DNA from: Coprinopsis marcescibilis
Taxonomy: Eukaryota > Basidiomycota > Agaricomycetes > Agaricales > Psathyrellaceae
Direction of reading: 5' to 3'
Assembly (NCBI GenBank): GCA_004369085.1
Contig: ML210173.1
Coordinates: forward strand, 65,206 to 129,205
DNA length: 64,000 bases
The notes beneath the pieces were generated by a model that was not told the origin of the DNA, ran no database searches, and was given only the letters and a program-made list of their open reading frames with translations. The translations under genes were made by a program, and so were the position numbers. The first letter of the stretch is position 1. Every line of letters starts with the position of its first letter. This document shows positions 57,661 through 64,000 of the stretch, in pieces.

Positions 57661-58275
57661 TACACCTCGAGGTGAGCATCGCCCCGGTCGATCGTAAAGA
57701 CATGTTCGCTGACCATATGTTTTAGCTAGTCCTTTCTATCCGAGGCAGCAGCCACGCCAATCATGAAATAAGGATCAAAGACATCAAATAGGTAATTCAT
57801 ACAGTGGCGTTTGTTCTATATATTGGAAGGATCGAGCTGCATGATGTAGGTACATACCCTAACTAACTACACTATTAGTACATACAGACGCAGATATTAA
57901 CGACTCTGTAAAAAGTAATCTACCAAAGAGCATAAACTGTACTCATGGTACATACAGGCGCGTATATTAACGACTCTGGGGAAAGAAAATAATAATCTAC
58001 TGGAGAGCATAGGCTGTCGTACTAATAGATACTGATGCTCATACGTAAAGAAACCCGTTAAGCATGGAACTGTCGATGCCAGTGCATATGCATATGTACT
58101 TTACCAATAAATACTCGCTGTAACTATCGTACAGTGATATAGTGAATAATGAATAAGTTAGAGGGAGGCGACGTAACAAATGGTGCTCGGCTATGCCGAT
58201 AATAAGAATTCCGTTCTTGGATGTGGGATGTGCTTGACTTGGATAGCGAAAGAAATGAGTTCGAATAGACTTCTA
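57661..58275. other. Intergenic between RRG9 and a P450
   Basis: Convergent 3' flanks, AT-rich, containing the 70-base repeat pair listed separately. No gene recognised. Confidence 0.5.
57878..58023. repeat. Imperfect tandem duplication, about 70-76 bp x 2
   Basis: Copy 1 (57878-57943) and copy 2 (57948-58023) share GTACATACAG...ATATTAACGACTCTG (3 mismatches in the first 31 bases), then AATCTAC and GAGCATA.GCTGT. Copy 2 has an A/G-rich insert. Non-coding, downstream of RRG9. Confidence 0.8.
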
Positions 58276-60221
58276 TTATAGCGGTACTTGAGTTCTTGAA
58301 TATGCAAGTGCGAAGGATCCTTGAGGTGGTCTGCATAGAAGGATATCGTTCCAATTCGGTGTCGGTAGCGGGTTCGAGGGTTCGCCGGTAGAAGGCTCAA
58401 TCACAGAGTGTTCGAAGCCGAGAATAAATAGGGACGTTACGAGCTTGAGCTCTACTTTTGCTAGTCTGGTCCCAAGGCATGTAGTTTTGCCTAAGTAGAT
58501 TCATTAGCACGACGGCCATTACCAGGTGACATTAGAGACTTACCTCCTCCCCAACCAACATAACTGAAGGGTACATTGCTGTCCTCTTTCCGGGCCGGAT
58601 CAAACTTCCATGGGTCGGGATATAGTTCAGGATCTAGATGGACATCGCTGAAGGGATAGATGACATATGCCCCCGTAGGGATACGCTTGTTGTCGATATA
58701 ACAGTCAGGCCCGATGTTGCGTCTCATCGCCGTGTGAGGCTGGGCAACACGCAAGGTTTCCTTGATTATCGCGTCCAGAACCGGAGTTTCAGTTTCCCAT
58801 ACATCCAACGGAATTGTGGCAAGGCGCGAGGACAGCGGCTGAGAAGAAGACGAACTTGAAGGCATGGAAGCCAACAATCCTTCAACTTCTGCTGCTGCCT
58901 TAGAGCGCCATTCAGGGTGTCCACCGAGGAATGTCAGCATCCACGATGCTAAAAAGACACGAGTCGTGAGTATTAAACGATGATGAACAGATATAAGTCC
59001 CGTAATCACCTGTGGTTCCTGTAGCTCTCGCTCCCGCGATCAAGAGGCCCATGATGAACTGAGGATATTCTTGGTTAACGTCGTGTTCAATGAATGATCA
59101 GTGCGAGACTCCTTACCCCAACGACCACAAGTTTCTCATCACCAGCATCAAGAAGCATCTGGAGGGTGTCATTGTGGTGAGCCCCAGATGCTTCCCGCTC
59201 GTTAATGGCTTTGTTTATGATGTCGTAGATCGCCTTTGTAGACCATAGCTTCTTAATCATGGCAGGAGTGGGGAGCCATGGCAAAAGAACGGTAGCTGGA
59301 GTGGTTCCTGTGTCGAGATCATCATATAGCCGCTTAAGTTTCGCAACAAGCGCTGGGTCGTCTGCGATTTCTTTGCAAGACAGGCTCCGTATGGTAAGCT
59401 GGAAGATAAGCTATTCGCGGGGTTTGTCAGTGGTGTTCATGAGAATAAGCTGGGCGGTTTGTAAGCCCGAAGAAATCATTGGACTAACCTCGTACACCTT
59501 TTCAAATGGGTCAAATTTTCCCGACGAGCCCCAGGTCTTCATGTGCTGCCGAGAATCCTCCAGTAGCACGGGCATCACTGCAGAATAAGTAATTAATAAA
59601 AGCGCTTCGTAAAGAAGGTCTATAGATACTTACAGTCGCTGAGAGGTGCATTCCGTTGTATGTTTGCCAAACGCTTGTGGATGAGATGTATTCGACGTGA
59701 TTGTAGATCGGAAGTGACCCCACGGACCATCGGTATCTAATATATGGGACGTCAAAAGGAGAAAAGAAGAGTTACGACGGGGAATCTACGCACGGCACCG
59801 GATAATATTTTAAAACCTTCTGTGAGATCGAGACCTTTCGCGGTGAAGAAAGTCTCTCTCGCGCTCTCTCCGGAGACGACTATAACAGAGTTCTAAGTGA
59901 CATGTCGCATTTCTATTCAGTGGGCTGGCCGTGTAGTTCGACGAACACAATACTCACGCGTAGAAGATTGAAGCGGAAGATATTCTGGCCGCTTGCATGA
60001 AAGCCCCAGTTCAAGAAGTCGAAACGGCGCCGGAAAAATGGGAAGATGTGCAACAAAGAAGATCCAGGGAGCGGAGCAGGTGCATCGGTGGGATCCTTTT
60101 GGAAAGAGGATGAAATGGTAATGATTATAAGGGATAGCACAATGGCTAGGGTGAATTGGGTAGCGAAGCCAATGGATAGAAATGCATTGGCTGCTGTTTG
60201 AAGCCCTAGACAGTAAGGCAT
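58276..60221 (-). CDS. Cytochrome P450 (second in window)
   Basis: About eight or nine exons from the ATG at 60221 to the TAA at 58276-58278. Residues 1-45 include a membrane anchor (FTLAIVLSLIIITISSSF). FIMGLLIAGARATGTT is the I-helix with the A/G-x-x-T oxygen-binding motif; IIKETLRVAQPHTAMRR holds ExxR; YPDPWKFDPAR is the PERF region; WGGGKTTCLGTRLAKVELKL is the heme loop with its Cys, interrupted by an intron after WGGG. Trp replaces the usual Phe and Thr the usual basic residue before Cys. Conserved domain order and length fit a full-size microsomal P450; I cannot assign the CYP family or substrate. Codon use and introns look like the neighbours', giving no sign of transfer. Confidence 0.88.
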
Positions 60222-61997
60222 AACGCAGCAGAACGAAGTGTGATACGTTGTTAGAACGTAGAGTGTAGGCGGAGCAAGCCAGGATACGGCGAAGAGTCAT
60301 CTAGGACAGGCCCACCATATAAATACCTTCCAAATCACAGTGTACGCCAACAGAAGGGGCAGTAGATTCGTCCGGCAAACACCATGCAGCTCATTTCGGT
60401 CATGGCAATCTTGTGGAATGCGGAATTGAATGCTTCGAATCGACGGTGGGGATCTTGATGTTATGCACACCGTTTTTCCTCAAAAAGTCGGTCCCGAAAC
60501 GAACTGCAAACGAACTGCCTCCAGGTCAAAAACGGACCTGCCCGACAGAGCCTGGCTTCTTGCACGTGGTAGCCATTGACATGTGTTGAACTGCAAGAGA
60601 CCGCGATGCAAGTTGTACCTTGTGAAGTGAGGCAATTTCTGCTACACTGTTGAAAATATAGAAGTTAATGGATGGAGGGGTGAAGCCACGCAGCTGTGAG
60701 TATCCTGGAGAAATTTAAAGAGAAATTAATTTCAGTTTTTCCTCTATTTTCTTCTCCCAGTGTGCGAAAGCCGGGTTGATGTTACAGTTGTTGGCACCGG
60801 TGCGAAAGTTCTTGAACAACTGGAATTCCTGGAGCCAAGGCACTAACTGTCCATCGAGATCGATTTATTAGAGGAAAGGGAATCTTGGCTTTGAATCTGG
60901 AGGATCGTGACGAATGTTCAGGGCCTTGGATACCGGGGAACAGAGCTTGTTGGCTCGGGGATCTGGCAGCTGAAGATGAACCTATAAAAATGACCGATAC
61001 GTACTGGACGCGTAGCGGTAGCTTAGAAGAAGTGACTGTTTCACGGCATGCATGGTCCTCAGAATTAACTCCAGGGTCCTACCAGCAGAGCCAGCAGTAC
61101 TTACGGACAAAATACGTAGGATGATTCGTGCAAATTGTTGGCTAGGTGAGAAACGCCAAAGGAACCACGCTCAGGCCTTCCTAAAACTGCATAACCTTCT
61201 GTTTGCGTCTGAGCGTCCTTTTACTTCAGAGGAAAGACGAAATATCAGGAAGAGTTAAATCTTTTGAAAGAGAGAGTGTGTGTGGATGAAGGACAACCAA
61301 AGCAGGCATAATACATATACGCCGCCGCCACTGTTACGCAGCACCTAGCTCACACATCATAGATCACGATCGCACTCTTTACATACGCAGAAATTATGCC
61401 CCGCGAAGGTTCTGTGCGCTCCTACAGTAGGAATAATATATTTATATTTCGTATTGAAAGCTGAGCTCCCGGACGATAGTACTGACCTAATACCTATGTG
61501 ACTGTTACTAGTACATGCCAACGGTACTGCCGCACAAAGCCTCGACCAAACGCCGGCTAGTGGGTTGGTTCAGCAGCTTCAGCTTGAGTGCTCACTCAGC
61601 CTCACTGGCATTAACCTCCTAAACATCATAATCTCCGTTGATAAGAGCCTGGATTGCGAACACCACCAAGGTACGGTACTGTAGTTCTTAGCGGAAGCGA
61701 ATTATTTCATGCATTCCGGTGGCGTAAATGTATGACAATCTTTCCTTCTCTCGTACTTCGACTCTTGACCCATGATCGATGGGCTATCGTGCTGTGCCCT
61801 CCAGTTCCGGATCTCAGCTCTATACAATATACAAAGGATGAACTAGAATGTATTTGTCCAAATGCAACGCGTAAGATGTAATTGTTGTCAGTTCCCAACG
61901 AATGAAGAGTGTCTATTGATCACTGTTGTTGGCTGAGGGAGGGCTGAGGTATGTCGGTGGTCGTTCGGGAACAAATCTTGAACGAATCTCGGTAGTA
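60222..61997. other. Intergenic, no gene recognised (about 1.8 kb)
   Basis: Upstream of the P450 and downstream of the PAQR gene. ORF 60885-61124 (plus) has an ATG but no known features. Confidence 0.45.
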
Positions 61998-63285
61998 TCA
62001 GATGCTGCACTGAGATTGCAGCATCCGGAAATCAATGGCCGTCAGTACACCCTTGAAATGTGCAAGTGCAGCCAAGACCACAAATAGATGGAACAATTGA
62101 TGAGATGCTCCGAAATGGTCGAATGTCCCAGGTAGGAATCTTTCAGGGATGCGATTAGCGCTGGATCAGGTCACAGTGAGAAACAGTCGCCCTGAAATGA
62201 GTTGCTGTTGGACTCACTAGAGTAAAGCACCGATGATATACATAGCACCGGATGTTATGAGCCATCCGAGTCCCATTTGGGACAGGAGTTCGCTGAAATG
62301 ATGGGTCGTTAGTAGCAAATGTCCGAGAGGCGCTACAGCAGAAAGGCCCAAGGCGATAAACACGGCTGTGCGGGCTCCCCGGTGAGTCGGCTTTGCATAT
62401 TCGGGGTCGAGTACAATGCGGGCAGCACCTAAACACAAAGAACATTGAGTCAACTTGAATATTAAAATTGCAGGAAGCATTTATTACCGACACCCATAAC
62501 AAATAATAGACTCAACCAGAAATATTGGAAGCGGGGGCGACAGAAGTATCCATAGTATATTGACGGAAAGAAGGACCCAACAATGAGGACGACAATCCCG
62601 GTATAATCCAAAGCATGGCAGCGGGTGGCAACCTTTGCGCGACTTGAGCATTTCGGGAGCGCTGAGAAATGAATTCAACGCACCTCTCTCGAATGGCAAA
62701 TGGACGTGTGAAAGAGAGCACTGCCAAAAAGGCAGAAAATGGCGGACAAAAGAAAAATGTTAACGACCAGTTTATCCTGCCATGTTGTCTCGCTGTGAAC
62801 GCTGACATAGGCAGGATAAAACGAGGCGAGCAGATATATAAACAAGGCCGCGCCCCACAAGTGTGAATGAATGTTTACTGTAATAAGATATTAGACAGGT
62901 TCATGTGTGAAGCATGAGTCAAGCGGTGACATACCGGTCTCGTTGTGCAGATCTGCGGTGCAACTAGTCAGCGTTCATTTCGGAGTGAAACGAGGGGTTG
63001 GAGTACATGTGAACACAGAAGACAAGCATCCTTTCCAGCTATACTGCAACCTGTATCAACTTAGTAAACATTGAATCTGGATAAAGTGGCGGAGACGCAC
63101 CTCCTGTATCCGGTAATGATGAATTCGTTATCCCTCTGCCAATCCTCTATGTCAAGCCATGAAAGCGTCTTTGAAGACTGCCTGGTCTGTGTTGCAATCA
63201 AAGCGGCCTTGGCCCCATGTGTGCCCACTTCCTCCTCGTTTTGAGGAACCCGCTGGCGCAGAACATTCGTGGCCGTCTTTCCCAT
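61998..63285 (-). CDS. PAQR/Izh-type seven-transmembrane protein (AdipoR/haemolysin III family)
   Basis: About seven exons from the ATG at 63285 to the TGA at 61998-62000. The cytosolic N-terminus ends in LDIEDWQRDNEFIITGYRR, then a short exon (QYSWKGCLSSVFTY) leads to LHNETVNIHSHLWGAALF, the hallmark opening of the family. AIFCLFGSALFHTSICHS carries the first metal-ligand His/Ser set, and FGASHQLFHLFVVLAALAH the last two His ligands. Seven hydrophobic segments are visible, including YTGIVVLIVGSFFPSIYYG and RTAVFIALGLSAVAPLG. Fungal Izh proteins influence zinc and sterol balance and adiponectin-receptor relatives are zinc ceramidases; the conserved ligands suggest hydrolase activity here. Exons joined by phase, e.g. 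T|AT before LHNET. Confidence 0.9.
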
Positions 63286-64000
63286 TTCCAAGAAAGTCAA
63301 CTGGGTTTCCTGGTCGAAAAGCGGTCCTTAATTCTTTGGTCGCCGAGTGTCCGGATAGTTTTGTATCGGCCCTGCAGATACAGGTGAGTCAAAAGTCAAA
63401 GTTATGGCAACTGCGCTGCCTACCGTCACCTAGGTTGGGTCGCTGGTCGTTGTTAAAGCTTCCTTCCTGTCTCGACTCGGGGTGGGCGGCACAAGCTGTA
63501 GCCGGTGATCGGAAAATGCCGAACGAAATTGAGCACAGGCCACTGGACGGTGGCTGCCAGGCCGTGTGCAGCGTGCAGGTGTGCAAGCATCGTACTCAGT
63601 GACAAATAGGCCCTTGGCCAAGTCCGCCGCAAGGCAAAGGAGATGTCATGGAAGTGCTTCCTTGCAAAATGTTGTAGCTTCAACTCCTCAATCATAAGTC
63701 CGGATTCGCGGAGATTATAATGTGCAGTGAGTCGAAGGTCCGAAACCACCCAGATGTCTAGAGTTCACAAACGCACACCATATCGCCGGATGCGTATCAA
63801 ATAAAATAAAATAGATATTGATATATAAACAGAACCCAGAATACTGTGAACCAATTACATACATGCGAACATCGATATCATCAACTGACAGTTGCATATA
63901 CGGGGTATGACTTTCTGCGGAGCTCTAGTTTGGAAGGACTCCAACAGATAAGAAACTCAAGAAAGAATGCGAGGGGATAAAGTAGCGATAGAGCCTTATC
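63286..64000. other. Upstream of the PAQR gene, no gene recognised
   Basis: ORFs on both strands (63159-63602 plus, 63453-63749 minus) lack family features, and the first overlaps PAQR exon 1. The last 200 bases are AT-rich. Confidence 0.45.

Overview
This window is nuclear DNA from a filamentous fungus, almost certainly a mushroom-forming basidiomycete (Agaricomycetes). The genes are broken by many short introns of about 45-65 nt with GT/AG ends. Several families are typical of, or best known from, these fungi: DUF6533, DUF6593, DUF6699, a CYP53-type P450, GH79 and GH16 enzymes. I saw no bacterial operons, insertion sequences, CRISPR arrays, rRNA or tRNA genes. Gene models were spliced by eye from splice sites, reading phase and remembered family signatures; most give an open protein of the expected family length.

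Left third (1-20.6 kb): a fragment probably from a TRI5-like terpene synthase at the edge, a DUF6533 membrane protein, an SH3-PX-BAR sorting nexin, a secreted GH79 glycosidase, a small secreted proline/lysine repeat protein, then a divergent pair (complex I subunit NDUFS5 and the tail-anchored-protein factor Get5), an OPT-family transporter and a probable TMEM223-like mitochondrial membrane protein.

Middle (23.8-45.4 kb): a glutathionyl-hydroquinone reductase (Xi-class GST), a CYP53-like P450, DUF6699 and DUF1770 proteins, the GPI-anchor deacetylase Gpi12/PIG-L, a large nuclear-looking RRM-like protein, a Ubc4/5 ubiquitin-conjugating enzyme, a DUF6593 protein, a secreted GH16 glucanase and two tandem single-span small proteins with matching exon layouts.

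Right third (45.9-64 kb): a very large paxillin-like LIM protein dense in CDK-type sites, then housekeeping genes in divergent pairs (NAC-beta with a GNAT acetyltransferase; coactosin with the mitochondrial factor RRG9), a second P450 and a PAQR/Izh membrane protein.

The content is mostly housekeeping plus scattered wood- or aromatic-compound-related enzymes. The two P450s and the terpene synthase fragment are too far apart to call a biosynthetic cluster. I found no clear new defence or mobile system. The most unusual items are the proline/lysine repeat protein, the SPxK-rich paxillin-like protein, the tandem mini-genes, a GC-AG intron in NDUFS5 and a changed catalytic-motif residue in the GH79 enzyme.
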